A DNA stretch of 64,000 bases, from the NCBI GenBank assembly GCA_027038835.1, contig JALWGC010000003.1:62001-126000 (forward strand). The letters run 5' to 3'. Position 1 is the first letter of the stretch, and each line of letters begins with the position of its first letter. Made by a program: the position numbers and the translations under genes. Shown here in pieces: positions 15,486-25,246 of the stretch. Origin of the DNA: Helicobacteraceae bacterium (GTDB taxonomy: Bacteria; Campylobacterota; Campylobacteria; Campylobacterales; Sulfurimonadaceae). The notes beneath the pieces were generated by a model. It saw nothing but the letters and a program-made list of their open reading frames with translations. It was not told where the DNA came from and searched no databases.

Positions 15486-17411
15486 ATGTATTTTATATTG
15501 GAAATCGAATTTCATTCACAAAAACACTATATAGCCGATCTAATCCGCTCTTTTGGCGAGATATATAAAGTTGCACTCGATGTTGTTCAGCGTAAAGATG
15601 CAATCGTGATCGTTGCAAACAAAGAGCAAGAAAACTTAGAATCGTTCTTACATGCACTTGAGGGTGGATTACCCGCTTCACTTTTTTTAGGTAAAAGTTC
15701 TCACTCATTTAGCGACAAAAAGCCGGAGTTCGATATAGAGGAGAAGCCAAAACTACCGCTAAACATAGCTTTGTGTCCCACTTGTCAAAAAGAGATGTTC
15801 GATGTTAGTTCAAGGCGTTATTACTACCCTTTTACTTCGTGTAGTGCTTGTGGTTCACAACATCCATTAGTTGAGCGTTACCCGTTTGTACGAGAAAACA
15901 CTTTGATGAAATTTTTTGCTCCATGCCAATCGTGTCAAGAGGAGATGCAAAGAAACCCTTTTAGAAAAAACCACCCCCTTGTTTCGTGCATAGAGTGTGG
16001 GATCGCTCTAAAGATGACAGACAAAAAAAGTGAGCGAATAGCCAATGACAAAGGGGCATACAGACGCCTTTTTGAAGTAAGCGCACAAGCTATCAAAAAG
16101 GGTAAGAGTGTATTGGTTAAAACGATGCATGGGTTTAGAAAGTTTTATCTGCCAACACAAGAGAATGTAACGCCAAAAACTCTGCTTATGATGACAGATG
16201 CGAACAAACTCAACACCCATCTAATGATGGTTCCTCAAGAGTTCAATGCTCTACTGAGCATAGAACGCCCCCTTTTGCTTGTAGCGACAAAAAGTGAAGC
16301 GTTGAAAAACCTTTTTGGTTCTAGCGTTTATGTAAAATATGCCGATGATGGTATGAGTATGCTTTTGGCAAAAGAGTTGGTAAACTGCGGAGTGGAGTAT
16401 GTTGGGTATGAGATATGTGATGAAAGTGAGAGTGCAGATTACAAAGTCGATTTTGATTTGCCGATAATGCCACAAAAAGACACAACGCTTTTTATCAACC
16501 AAGATGTAAAGTTTTTTGTCGGTGGTGAGCGTATAGTGTTCCCATCTTATGCACACAACCCTCAAGATGTTGTAACGATTGCACATGATCTTGCAGCCAC
16601 CAATGTCGATGGAAGAACGATTATCGATACGATGGAGCGTTTTAGCTCTTTTAAAACACCGCAAGTACGCATACTCGAGAGTGAGCCCATAGAGAGTAGC
16701 CACACCAATGAGGTGCGTTTTAAGCAGTACGAAGCTTCGATGGTAAGCGTTTTGGCAGAGCATGGAAAGCTTGGAGAAAAAGCGGTAGGGGTGCATTTTG
16801 ATACGGCGCTTTATTTTCTTTACTATAACGGGAGTAAGGTTATCAATGCCGTTCCGCCGGTTGCTTTTGAACCAAAAAATCTATGGAGCAAAATCGCTTC
16901 GCTTCGTGAGGGTTCTAGTAGGCTTGTGGAAAACTACAAAGAACATTTTCCAGACAGATACAAGCGTCTTGCCAACTTAGATGGTGATGAGGATATTTTC
17001 AAAGTGACTGCAATCGTTTTGGGGATAGAAGATGAGAGTTTAGGTGGTATCTCCGCTGAGGCTCTTAGCTTCCTTGGTAAAGGGGGGCTACAGATAGACA
17101 CCCGCATAAACGACAACCGCTTTGATAACTACGCTTTTTTGGCAAGTATTATGAGTTATCAGATAGCGGGAGTTGAGACAAACTACCTTTGTTATAGTAT
17201 CTACGAATCGTTTGGGGACTACATAGGGGAGATAGTACCGCAACTGGTCGATAAAGGGAAAACCCGCACCGTAGTTTTAAGCGGAGAGACCTTTGCCAAT
17301 CAGGCGCTTTATGCTAGAATAGTGCGAACATTAGGGGTTTTTGGGCCACTGATGAACAAAAACTTCCCCATAGGCAAGGAGAATGCGGTTTATGGAGCGC
17401 TCTACCTATAA
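15486..17411 (+). CDS. hydE: HypF-like accessory protein HydE
   Basis: A 641-residue paralogue of HypF of the type called HydE in Helicobacter and Wolinella hydrogenase operons. It keeps the four C-x2-C zinc knuckles (about residues 97-167: CPTC, CSAC, CQSC, CIEC), then a YrdC-like region and a Kae1-like C-terminal half ending LSGETFANQALY. It lacks the acylphosphatase domain and the Kae1 metal-binding HHYAH pattern (KQYEAS here). Carbamoyl chemistry is therefore unlikely; a scaffold or chaperone role is inferred. AGGAAAA precedes the ATG; it overlaps hypF by 20 bp. Confidence 0.85.
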   Translation: MYFILEIEFHSQKHYIADLIRSFGEIYKVALDVVQRKDAIVIVANKEQENLESFLHALEGGLPASLFLGKSSHSFSDKKPEFDIEEKPKLPLNIALCPTCQKEMFDVSSRRYYYPFTSCSACGSQHPLVERYPFVRENTLMKFFAPCQSCQEEMQRNPFRKNHPLVSCIECGIALKMTDKKSERIANDKGAYRRLFEVSAQAIKKGKSVLVKTMHGFRKFYLPTQENVTPKTLLMMTDANKLNTHLMMVPQEFNALLSIERPLLLVATKSEALKNLFGSSVYVKYADDGMSMLLAKELVNCGVEYVGYEICDESESADYKVDFDLPIMPQKDTTLFINQDVKFFVGGERIVFPSYAHNPQDVVTIAHDLAATNVDGRTIIDTMERFSSFKTPQVRILESEPIESSHTNEVRFKQYEASMVSVLAEHGKLGEKAVGVHFDTALYFLYYNGSKVINAVPPVAFEPKNLWSKIASLREGSSRLVENYKEHFPDRYKRLANLDGDEDIFKVTAIVLGIEDESLGGISAEALSFLGKGGLQIDTRINDNRFDNYAFLASIMSYQIAGVETNYLCYSIYESFGDYIGEIVPQLVDKGKTRTVVLSGETFANQALYARIVRTLGVFGPLMNKNFPIGKENAVYGALYL

Positions 17412-19611
17412 GATCACCGTTTACGGTACGGTACAAGGGGTTGGTTTTCGCCCTTTTGTTTACACACTTGCCAATCATTTCGAACTCAAAGGGAGTGTTT
17501 GCAACACCGGTGAGGGTGTGGAGATTGTGCTGTATGCTTCCAAAGAGGAGCTAAAGCGGTTTTTAGAAGCGTTGCAAAACGAGCTTCCCCCTCTTGCCTC
17601 GATCGATGGTGTGGATGTAGAGCAGGTTGCTCTTCAGGCTTTTGATGATTTTTGCATCGTCCAAACCAAGGCAGATGCAAAAAAAAGTGTGCGCATTCCG
17701 CCCGATGTCAGCATCTGCAAAGCGTGTGAAACAGAGCTTTTCGATCCGACAAACCGTCGATACCGCTACCCCTTTATCACCTGCACCCACTGTGGGGTGC
17801 GCTACTGTATTATAGAGAGACTCCCATACGACAGAAAAAACACCTCCATGCGTTTTTTTACGATGTGTAAAAAGTGCGAGGCAGAATACAACAACCCACT
17901 TGATAGACGCTACCACGCCCAGCCCATTGGGTGTTTTGAGTGTGGACCGAAGTTGGAACTGATAATCAGCCCCAAGCGGTTGCAAAAAAGTAGCGATGAG
18001 GTAATCGATCATGCGCTCAAACTGCTTTTAGAGGGGAAGATCATCGCTCTAAAAGGAGTCGGCGGCTATCATCTGATGTGTGATGCCACCAACGAAGCAG
18101 CGGTTATGCGACTAAGAGAGCGAAAAAACCGCCCCACAAAACCTTTTGCGGTGATGGTGCGAGATCTGGCAATGGCAAAAGAGTTAGCCGAGATTTCTCA
18201 AAAAGAAAAAGAACTACTTACCTCCAAAGAACGCCCCGTTGTTATAGTGAAGATGAAAAAAAAGCTCTCTGGGATCGCTCCAGATATCTCCTATATAGGG
18301 CTGTTTCTTCCATACACCCCTTTGCATCTGCTACTACTTGATGCCATCAAACGCCCCCTAGTTGCCACTTCGGCAAATATCTCCAACGAGCCGATCTGTA
18401 CTAACATAGAAGAGCTTGAAAAACTTCAAGATGTCTATGATGCCGTGGTGGATCACGACAGAGTGATAGTAAATGGATGTGATGACTCGGTCGCGATGGT
18501 GGTACAAGAGCAAACTATTATGCTTCGTCGAGCAAGAGGGTATGCTCCAGCAAGTGTAGAACTCCCCTTTAAGGTGAAAAAAAACACCCTTGCCATGGGA
18601 GCGAACCAAAAAAACACTATCGCCATAGCGTTTGAAGACCAAGCGATCCTCTCTCCACATATAGGGGATCTAAACACTATCGATTCTCTTGCTTACTACC
18701 AAAACAACATCGACACACTCAGGCGAATCTACGATTTTAGCCCACAAATTATCGCACATGACAAACACCCAAATTACGAAAGCACAAAAGTAGCAAAAGA
18801 GTTTGTAGCAACTAGTGAAGAACTCAAAACAAAAACGGTCCAACACCACTACGCCCATATACTCGGTGTCATGGCGGAGAAAAAGATACAAGGCAAGGTG
18901 TTTGGCGTCGCGTTTGATGGGACGGGGTATGGAGATGATGGTAGGCTCTGGGGTGGGGAGTTTATGGTGTGTGATTATAGTGGCTATGAGCGGGTGGCAC
19001 ACTTGAAGTACTTTAAACTCCTTGGAGGTGAAAAGGCGATCAAAGAGCCTCGCCGCGCGGCTCTTTCGCTCCTTTTTGACCTCTTTGGAGAGGAGACCCT
19101 CTCTTTGCAAACACCAACAACAGCATCCTTTACACAAACAGAGCTTCGCACCCACTATCTCGCATGGCAAAAAAATCTAAACGCCCCACAAAGCTCCTCT
19201 ATGGGGCGACTTTTCGATGCGGTTAGCTCACTTCTTGGAGTCTTGCAAGTGATGAGTTTTGAAGGGGAGAGCGGTATGCTGCTTGAGGAGCTGTACGATA
19301 AGAGCGTTAAAGAGCATTACCTGTTTGAAGTGGAAGAAGAAGCGATAAACACTCTCCCTATGATAGAAGCACTCTTAAAAGAGAAAAACACAAAAACCGC
19401 AGTTTCGAAGTTTTTCAACACGATCGTAGAGATGGTAGCAAACATCTATGCACCCTATGACGACTTACCGTTGGTATTTAGCGGAGGTGTTTTTCAAAAC
19501 AGAGTGCTTCTAAACCTACTGCTTTCTCGTTTCCCAAAAGCCCTCATTGCAAACACCATCCCACCAAACGACGGAGGGATCGCACTTGGGCAGGTGGTGG
19601 CTTGCATATAA
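17392..19611 (+). CDS. hypF: Carbamoyltransferase HypF
   Basis: About 739 residues. It turns carbamoyl phosphate into carbamoyl-adenylate and loads HypE for cyanide-ligand synthesis. Domains in order: acylphosphatase (GTVQGVGFRPFVY, residues 12-26), four C-x2-C zinc knuckles (about 109-184), YrdC-like (about 200-380; KGVGGYHLMCDAT), and Kae1-like (about 390-735; VQHHYAHILGVMAE metal-binding histidines, GVAFDGTGYG, LVFSGGVFQN). All sites intact, unlike HydE. ATG 17392 is preferred over 17383 by ribosome-binding-site spacing. After its stop the hydrogenase gene order breaks at the defence island. Confidence 0.96.
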   Translation: MERSTYKITVYGTVQGVGFRPFVYTLANHFELKGSVCNTGEGVEIVLYASKEELKRFLEALQNELPPLASIDGVDVEQVALQAFDDFCIVQTKADAKKSVRIPPDVSICKACETELFDPTNRRYRYPFITCTHCGVRYCIIERLPYDRKNTSMRFFTMCKKCEAEYNNPLDRRYHAQPIGCFECGPKLELIISPKRLQKSSDEVIDHALKLLLEGKIIALKGVGGYHLMCDATNEAAVMRLRERKNRPTKPFAVMVRDLAMAKELAEISQKEKELLTSKERPVVIVKMKKKLSGIAPDISYIGLFLPYTPLHLLLLDAIKRPLVATSANISNEPICTNIEELEKLQDVYDAVVDHDRVIVNGCDDSVAMVVQEQTIMLRRARGYAPASVELPFKVKKNTLAMGANQKNTIAIAFEDQAILSPHIGDLNTIDSLAYYQNNIDTLRRIYDFSPQIIAHDKHPNYESTKVAKEFVATSEELKTKTVQHHYAHILGVMAEKKIQGKVFGVAFDGTGYGDDGRLWGGEFMVCDYSGYERVAHLKYFKLLGGEKAIKEPRRAALSLLFDLFGEETLSLQTPTTASFTQTELRTHYLAWQKNLNAPQSSSMGRLFDAVSSLLGVLQVMSFEGESGMLLEELYDKSVKEHYLFEVEEEAINTLPMIEALLKEKNTKTAVSKFFNTIVEMVANIYAPYDDLPLVFSGGVFQNRVLLNLLLSRFPKALIANTIPPNDGGIALGQVVACI

Positions 19612-19998
19612 AGAAATACTGTTCCTTTAGGAATAAAATTGACATGCTTCACACGGATATTCTTGCGAGTCACATTGAGCAGTTTTTTTTCTTTTGTTGC
19701 TACATAACTTCACTTTCAGATTCATCCGTTCGCTTAAGAGACATTTCGTGTGTTACTGCCAAAATCTTTAAGGATTATAAACAATTTCAAGCAAAATGAT
19801 CAAAAATATTGCAAAATGACATTTCTTAATAATTAACATAAAAAAAGCTGTATTATTAGTATTGACTTTCGGAGCTCTTTTATATAAAATGTGTGTTGAT
19901 AAATAATACATGAAGCACATGAAACATTCTGTTTAATTAAGTAAAAAAGCAATATAAAAATATAAATATAATAACAAATAAGAATAGAAGGTATATTT
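19612..19998. other. AT-rich spacer between hypF and defence island
   Basis: A 387-bp stretch without a convincing gene. After hypF comes a short palindrome TTCCT-TT-AGGAA (near 19622). A 65-codon frame at 19602-19799 is low-complexity and looks accidental. From about 19800 base composition drops to that of the island. The island promoter lies at 19862-19890. I looked for a direct repeat shared with the other edge (24383-24590) and saw only short matches such as AACATTCTG, not enough for a duplication. Confidence 0.5.
19862..19890 (+). promoter_or_regulatory. Promoter of the NACHT-restriction-modification operon
   Basis: TTGACT at 19862-19867 and TAAAAT at 19885-19890 with exactly 17 bp between. 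This is one of the best -35/-10 pairs in the window, unlike most native promoters here, which lack a clear -35. The leader to the ATG at 19999 would be about 100 nt. Confidence 0.6.
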
Positions 19999-22431
19999 AT
20001 GTTAAAAGATTTTCAATTAAAAGCAAAAGATTTACCATATAGTACAAAAAGAGATATAATAAAATCATATATAGGCAAAGAGAATGAATTTCATTATGAA
20101 TTAAAAAAATTATTAGAAAAAATATATCCTGATTCATATATTGAAGTTTTGCAAGGCACAGAAGAAAAAGGGAAAGATATTGTTGTTAGAACTAAAAATA
20201 ATTTTGGGAGTTATGAACATATAGCTTTTGTAGTTAAAGCAGTTGAAAAACTATCAGGTTCAGCAACTGGAAAGACCGCGGAATTGGTTTTGCAAATTCA
20301 ACAGTCTTTTAAAACAACAGCTCAATTACAAGATATTTATGAAGAAGTTTCCATATCAAAAGTATATGTAGTGAACACGGGAACAATAACAGATGGAGCA
20401 AAAAGAAAAATTTTAAGTTTAATTGATGAACCTTCTTATAAAAATAATATACATTATTTCGCAATTGAAGATTTAATAAAATTATATGAAGAACATTATC
20501 CAGAATTTTACTTTAATGAAGATTTACAACTATTTTTTAAAAGTAGGGTTGAAAAGATTGAAAAATTTTTAATTGAAGATAAAAAGTTAAAATATTTTAT
20601 AGAGCCTTATATAAAAAGATTTAATAAAACTAAAAAAGAATTACTTGTTCAGCAAAATTCAGAAAACGACTTAAAATTAATAAGTGAACAGTTATTTGGT
20701 CATAGAGAAAACTTTCAATCATTTTTACAATTAATTACTGAAAAAAAATCTCAAAAAATTATTTTGACTGGTGAAGCTGGTTCTGGTAAATCTGTATTGT
20801 TATTTAAAATAATATTAGAATATATAAATAAATTTTTAAAACAAAATAATATAAATTCAATTACTGAGCAAAATGATTTTTCTTTTCCTGTATGTTTAAG
20901 AGCAATTGATATTCAAGATGACATTGAAAATATTGAAAATATAATAGAGGAATTTTATTCATCATCTAAAGATAATGCAATTAAAACAATTATCGTTGAT
21001 GGCATTGATGAAGTTGATAAAAATAGTAGATTATTAATTAAAGAAAAAATTGAGTCTTATGTAGCATTAAAAAATAAAAATATCACAATTGTTTTTTCTT
21101 CAAGAACTAATTTTACTATATTAGATGAGTTTGAAGAATATATACACTATGAGCTAATGCCTTATGAGACTAAACAAGCAATAGATTTTATCAAAAAAAT
21201 AGCTGAAAAACAAAGCATCTTAGTAAATAATTTAGAAAAAAGTATTTCAGAGCTAGAGGGACAAATACCTTTCTATCCTTTGGCTTTAAGATTACTTATT
21301 GAAGTGGTCGAAAAACATAATGAAATACCTGCATCAATAACAGAACTTTATAATAAATATATTGGAATTATGTTTGGTGAATTTGAAATTAGTGCAGAAA
21401 TAGATAAATTATTTGAGCCAAGAATTAAAAAAGATTTTTTTACAACTCTATCATACGAAGTTTTTTTTATAAATAATCAAGTAAAAATTACTTATGATGA
21501 ATTTATAAATTTTGTAGATATATTTTCCAAAAAACACTCATCAGTAATAACAAATCAAAAAGATTTTATTGAAAATATAAAAAGGATAAGTATTTTAAAA
21601 ATAGAAAATAGTGAAGTTTATTTTTCACATAAATCATTTTTAGACTTTTTTATTGCCAATTATTTTAAAGAGAATAAAGAAGAACTTTTAGAAGAAGATA
21701 AATTTGATGAATTATTTTCATTGTATAGTATTATTGAGCAATGGGAAGAAGTAGTATTTTTTTATTTTGGTTTAAAAGGAAAGATTATAAAAAGTGAATA
21801 TAGAAAACTGATAGAAAGTATTAATAGTCTTGAAAATCAGTTTGATAAAAATTTAAATATGTTTTATTTAGGTAGATTAGTTCAATATGCTTGGATGACA
21901 GATAGCGAATATAAAAAAGATATTATTGAAAATGCAATGTTAATATCACTTGATCTAAAAGAAAATTTTCATAAAATTTTTAAAGAGAGTTTAAATATGG
22001 AGGTTCCACATATATTAAGTAGTATAAGTATGTTTAATATGATTGATTTATGCTATTCTAGTACCTTTTTAAAAAGTGAGACAAAAGAACTAATAAGCAT
22101 TATTGATAGCAATGAGAGTAAACTTTATTTTTCTACAATTTATATATTAAAGAATTCAGCATTGTTAGGTAATGAATTTATAAATCAAAGTTTAAAAAAG
22201 ATGCTTCCATTAATTCAAAATATAAAAGAATTAGAAAATAAAGTACTTTTGACAATGTTAATAGATTTTTTTGATAAAAAAGGTCGTATTGAATTAGATG
22301 ATGAACTAGATAAAAGTATTAAAAAATTAATCAATAAATATAAAAAAAGTTTTCCAGATGTATTTAAGAGTATATTAGCAATAAAAAAGAATTCATTTAA
22401 AAATTTAAAACGAGAGTTATCTAAACATTAA
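19999..22431 (+). CDS. NACHT NTPase with N-terminal nuclease-like domain (putative defence protein)
   Basis: An 810-residue STAND-type protein. Residues about 20-150 resemble an Mrr-like PD-(D/E)XK fold: FHYELKKLLEKIYP, EEKGKDIVVRT, then HIAFVVKAVEK, with the Asp and Lys in place but Val where E/Q normally precedes the Lys. A NACHT module follows: Walker A GEAGSGKS (about 257), Walker B IIVDGIDEVD (about 335), sensor SSRTNF, and FYPLALRLLIEVV. The C-terminal half is helical without clear repeats. This is the plan of bacterial NLR-like anti-phage proteins (sensor C-terminus, nuclease effector). Base composition is far more AT-rich than the hyp genes. 8 nt before the restriction gene. Confidence 0.8.
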   Translation: MLKDFQLKAKDLPYSTKRDIIKSYIGKENEFHYELKKLLEKIYPDSYIEVLQGTEEKGKDIVVRTKNNFGSYEHIAFVVKAVEKLSGSATGKTAELVLQIQQSFKTTAQLQDIYEEVSISKVYVVNTGTITDGAKRKILSLIDEPSYKNNIHYFAIEDLIKLYEEHYPEFYFNEDLQLFFKSRVEKIEKFLIEDKKLKYFIEPYIKRFNKTKKELLVQQNSENDLKLISEQLFGHRENFQSFLQLITEKKSQKIILTGEAGSGKSVLLFKIILEYINKFLKQNNINSITEQNDFSFPVCLRAIDIQDDIENIENIIEEFYSSSKDNAIKTIIVDGIDEVDKNSRLLIKEKIESYVALKNKNITIVFSSRTNFTILDEFEEYIHYELMPYETKQAIDFIKKIAEKQSILVNNLEKSISELEGQIPFYPLALRLLIEVVEKHNEIPASITELYNKYIGIMFGEFEISAEIDKLFEPRIKKDFFTTLSYEVFFINNQVKITYDEFINFVDIFSKKHSSVITNQKDFIENIKRISILKIENSEVYFSHKSFLDFFIANYFKENKEELLEEDKFDELFSLYSIIEQWEEVVFFYFGLKGKIIKSEYRKLIESINSLENQFDKNLNMFYLGRLVQYAWMTDSEYKKDIIENAMLISLDLKENFHKIFKESLNMEVPHILSSISMFNMIDLCYSSTFLKSETKELISIIDSNESKLYFSTIYILKNSALLGNEFINQSLKKMLPLIQNIKELENKVLLTMLIDFFDKKGRIELDDELDKSIKKLINKYKKSFPDVFKSILAIKKNSFKNLKRELSKH

Positions 22432-22439
22432 GGAAATTT

Positions 22440-23282
22440 ATGTCTAATATATTAAAAGCCATTATAAATATAGTACAAAATCCCATTATTGACTTGGTTG
22501 ATTATTATCAAGGAAGAAATAGAATAAACAATAGCGGTAAAGCTTTAGAAGATTACATACAAGATATATTTGCAGGAACTTTAAATGAAGATGATGAAAA
22601 TAAAAGACTTCAAAGATTAGAAGAAATCTTTTCATATCAAGGCAATCAAAATAACCCACCTGATTTGATTTTAAAAGATTCTGATGCAATAGAGGTTAAA
22701 AAATTACAATCAAAAAATTCTGCTATTGCTTTAAATAGCTCTTATCCAAAAGCAAAGTTATATGCTTCTAGTCCTATGATAACAAATGCTTGTCGAACTT
22801 GTGAAGAGTGGGAGGAAAAAGATATTATTTATACTATTGGCTATACAGATGACAACTCTTTAAAATCTTTATGGCTTATTTACGGAGATTGTTTTTGTGC
22901 AGATAAAGAGATTTATGAAAGAATTAAAAATACTATTTCAGATGGTATAAATTCAATTCCTGATGTAGAATTTGCACAAACAAATGAGCTTGGAAAAGTT
23001 AAAAAAGTTGACCCGCTTGGTATTACAGATTTAAGAATTAGAGGTATGTGGCATATAAAAAACCCAAATAAAATTTTTGATTATATTTATGAGTTTGATG
23101 AAGAGGCTAAATTCCAGTTAATTTCTTTGATGAAGCTAGAAAAATATAGCTCAATGCCTACAGAAGATAGAGAAATTTTAGAGCAACTTGAAAATATAAA
23201 TATTCAAGATATAAAAATAAAAAATCCTAATAATCCAATCCAGTTAGTAGATGTAAAACTAATAACTTTTAAGGTGCTATAA
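22440..23282 (+). CDS. Type II restriction endonuclease, NgoPII family (likely GGCC)
   Basis: A 280-residue enzyme closely resembling R.NgoPII over its whole length: [37 protein letters not shown] (catalytic D...E-x-K), [29 protein letters not shown], and [20 protein letters not shown]. NgoPII cuts GG^CC, so that specificity is expected. AAGGAAATTT before the ATG is the ribosome-binding site. The gene overlaps the methyltransferase by one base (TAATG). Very AT-rich, as the rest of the island. Confidence 0.9.
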   Translation: MSNILKAIINIVQNPIIDLVDYYQGRNRINNSGKALEDYIQDIFAGTLNEDDENKRLQRLEEIFSYQGNQNNPPDLILKDSDAIEVKKLQSKNSAIALNSSYPKAKLYASSPMITNACRTCEEWEEKDIIYTIGYTDDNSLKSLWLIYGDCFCADKEIYERIKNTISDGINSIPDVEFAQTNELGKVKKVDPLGITDLRIRGMWHIKNPNKIFDYIYEFDEEAKFQLISLMKLEKYSSMPTEDREILEQLENINIQDIKIKNPNNPIQLVDVKLITFKVL

Positions 23283-24382
23283 TGGAAATAATTTCGCTAT
23301 TTTCAGGTGCTGGAGGACTTGATTTAGGCTTTGAAAAAGCTGGATTTAAAACTATTTGGGCAAATGAGTATGATAAAGAGATATGGGAAACTTATGAAAA
23401 AAATTTTCCAAATACTTTTTTAGATAAAAGAAGTATAAAAGATGTTCCATCAAGTGAAATTCCTGAAGCTATTGGGCTTATTGGCGGACCACCTTGTCAA
23501 AGTTGGAGTGAAGCCGGAAAATTAAAGGGGATAGATGACCATAGAGGACAACTATTTTTTGAATTTATAAGAGTTTTAAGAGATAAAAAGCCACTATTTT
23601 TTTTGGCTGAAAATGTATCTGGAATGTTAGCTTCAAGACACAATGAAGCACTTAAAAATATCAAAAAACATTTTACAGATAGTGGGTATGATTTATATTT
23701 CAAATTATTAGATGCCGTAGATTTTAAAGTTGCACAAAATAGAAAACGGGTTTTTTTTATAGGATTTAGAAAGGATTTAAATATCAAATTTGAATTTCCT
23801 AAGCCATTCAAGAAAAAAAGAGTTTTAAAAGATGTTATTTGGGATTTAAAAGATAATGTATTACCTGCAAAAGATAAAAATTATACAAATGGTGATGCTT
23901 GTAAGATTCCAAATCATGAGTATTTACTTGGGAGTTTTTCATCTATTTTTATGTCAAGAAATCGTGTAAGAAGTTGGGATGAACCATCTTTTACTATTCA
24001 AGCTGGTGGTAGACATGCACCACTTCATCCGCAAGCTCCTAAAATGCAATTTGTAGAGCAAAACAAAAGAATATTTGTTCCAAATTATGAACATTTATAT
24101 AGAAGATTAAGTATTAGAGAATGCGCTAGAATTCAATCTTTTCCTGATGAACATATATTTTACTATAAAAATTTAACAGCAGGATATAAAATGGTAGGTA
24201 ATGCTGTTCCACCATATTTGGCTTATTATTTAGCAAAAGAGATACAAAAACAGTTAGCAAGTATTTATCCTAACAAATCCTTGGAACTAACAAGCGAACC
24301 TATCGCTGAGAAATCAAATATTAACGATATATCGTATATTTCTTATCAAAAATTTGAGCATATTTTAAGTGACGGATTATAA
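23282..24382 (+). CDS. DNA (cytosine-5) methyltransferase, NgoPII-type
   Basis: A 366-residue C5 methyltransferase. Motifs in order: [29 protein letters not shown] with the catalytic Cys at about residue 74; [28 protein letters not shown] near [34 protein letters not shown]. The target-recognition region lies between about 200 and 290. It should protect GGCC from the neighbouring endonuclease. Complete, with a short charged tail. It is the last island gene. Confidence 0.95.
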   Translation: MEIISLFSGAGGLDLGFEKAGFKTIWANEYDKEIWETYEKNFPNTFLDKRSIKDVPSSEIPEAIGLIGGPPCQSWSEAGKLKGIDDHRGQLFFEFIRVLRDKKPLFFLAENVSGMLASRHNEALKNIKKHFTDSGYDLYFKLLDAVDFKVAQNRKRVFFIGFRKDLNIKFEFPKPFKKKRVLKDVIWDLKDNVLPAKDKNYTNGDACKIPNHEYLLGSFSSIFMSRNRVRSWDEPSFTIQAGGRHAPLHPQAPKMQFVEQNKRIFVPNYEHLYRRLSIRECARIQSFPDEHIFYYKNLTAGYKMVGNAVPPYLAYYLAKEIQKQLASIYPNKSLELTSEPIAEKSNINDISYISYQKFEHILSDGL

Positions 24383-24555
24383 TGCTAACAAAGCAGAGTA
24401 GCCTCTGACGCTTCACTTACCGAGGCTAGAAGTCTATTGCTCCCCCCTAAAAAAATAAACCCTTAGGTTTGTAAGCTTTATTGGTTGTTGTAACATTCTG
24501 GTACCAAAATTAGAGAATAGCTTCGCTTTTTAACCGTTCCTTAATCGAAAAATAG
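24383..24555. other. Right edge of defence island
   Basis: Non-coding. A perfect inverted repeat TAGCCTC/GAGGCTA with a 16-nt loop lies at 24399-24428, close after the methyltransferase stop, but no T-run follows. Composition returns toward chromosomal values around 24480. No integrase, transposase or clear attachment site is visible. Confidence 0.4.
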
Positions 24556-24577
24556 TATTATATGAATGATTATTCAT
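24556..24577 (+). promoter_or_regulatory. ATGAAT-N4-ATTCAT operator at the nickel transporter promoter
   Basis: TATTAT at 24556-24561 is a good -10 box. It is followed at once by ATGAAT-GATT-ATTCAT (24562-24577), the same dyad seen twice before hydA. A protein bound here would cover the transcription start, so repression is expected. The first codon of the transporter is 15-18 bp downstream. Confidence 0.7.
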
Positions 24578-24594
24578 TTTTTTAAGGCTCTATG

Positions 24595-25236
24595 ATGGAA
24601 CTTTCACTGCTGCTTATTTTTTGGTATGGCATTTTACACGCGTTTGGACCTGATCATCTCACGGCTATCGCGGACTTTTCGATTGGGAAGGAGAAATCAA
24701 AAACGCTCCTTATAACCGTTTTGTTTGCCATAGGGCATGGGTTGAGTCTGTTTGTTTTTGCAAAAGTGCTTGAAGCGTTTCCACTCTCTCAATCGATTTT
24801 GGAATGGGGAGATGTGATTTCGGCTACGGTTATCCTTGGGATGGGTGTGTATCTACTCTATATGGTGTTTGCCGGGCGTATCCATCTGAGTAAGCATATG
24901 CATGAAGGCAAAGAGCATGTGCATATCTGGTTTGGTAAATCGCATCAACACGAAGACAAAATCGTTGAGAGTTCATCATTTACCATGGGGCTTTTGATGG
25001 GGGCCGGTGGTGTTAGAGGGATGCTCATAACCCTAGGTGCAGTTGGTAGTGGGCATGTTGATCTTAGCCTTGTTGCCGCGTTTACTGCGGGTGTTATGCT
25101 GATTTTTGTCGGGTTTGGATTTGTCATCTTGTACATAAACGAGCATCTACTCGATTCGGAAAAAAATGTCAGACGTGTTTTTGCGACGGCTGGAGCGGTT
25201 TCGCTTGTCGTTGGAACAAATATACTTTTAGGATAG
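24595..25236 (+). CDS. NicO/NiCoT-like nickel transporter
   Basis: About 213 residues with six or so hydrophobic helices. Helix 1 has HAFGPDHLTAI, the H-x4-D-H type metal signature of nickel/cobalt permeases, and helix 2 has FAIGHGLSLFVFA, the second family signature. A histidine-rich loop (LSKHMHEGKEHVHIWFG, HQHED) is in the middle. It likely imports nickel for HypA/HypB and the hydrogenases. Two ATGs in a row (24592, 24595); AAGG fits 24595 better. It heads the hypBCDE operon. Confidence 0.8.
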   Translation: MELSLLLIFWYGILHAFGPDHLTAIADFSIGKEKSKTLLITVLFAIGHGLSLFVFAKVLEAFPLSQSILEWGDVISATVILGMGVYLLYMVFAGRIHLSKHMHEGKEHVHIWFGKSHQHEDKIVESSSFTMGLLMGAGGVRGMLITLGAVGSGHVDLSLVAAFTAGVMLIFVGFGFVILYINEHLLDSEKNVRRVFATAGAVSLVVGTNILLG

Positions 25237-25246
25237 GAGAAAAGAT

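Noticed and set aside
19602-19799. 65-codon frame overlapping the hypF end
   Set aside because: Low-complexity, no ribosome-binding site, begins within hypF; likely accidental.
24383-24430. GCTAACAAAGC near the methyltransferase end, recalling an integron attC half-site
   Set aside because: No matching GTTRRRY partner and no integrase; the nearby hairpin does not have attC geometry.
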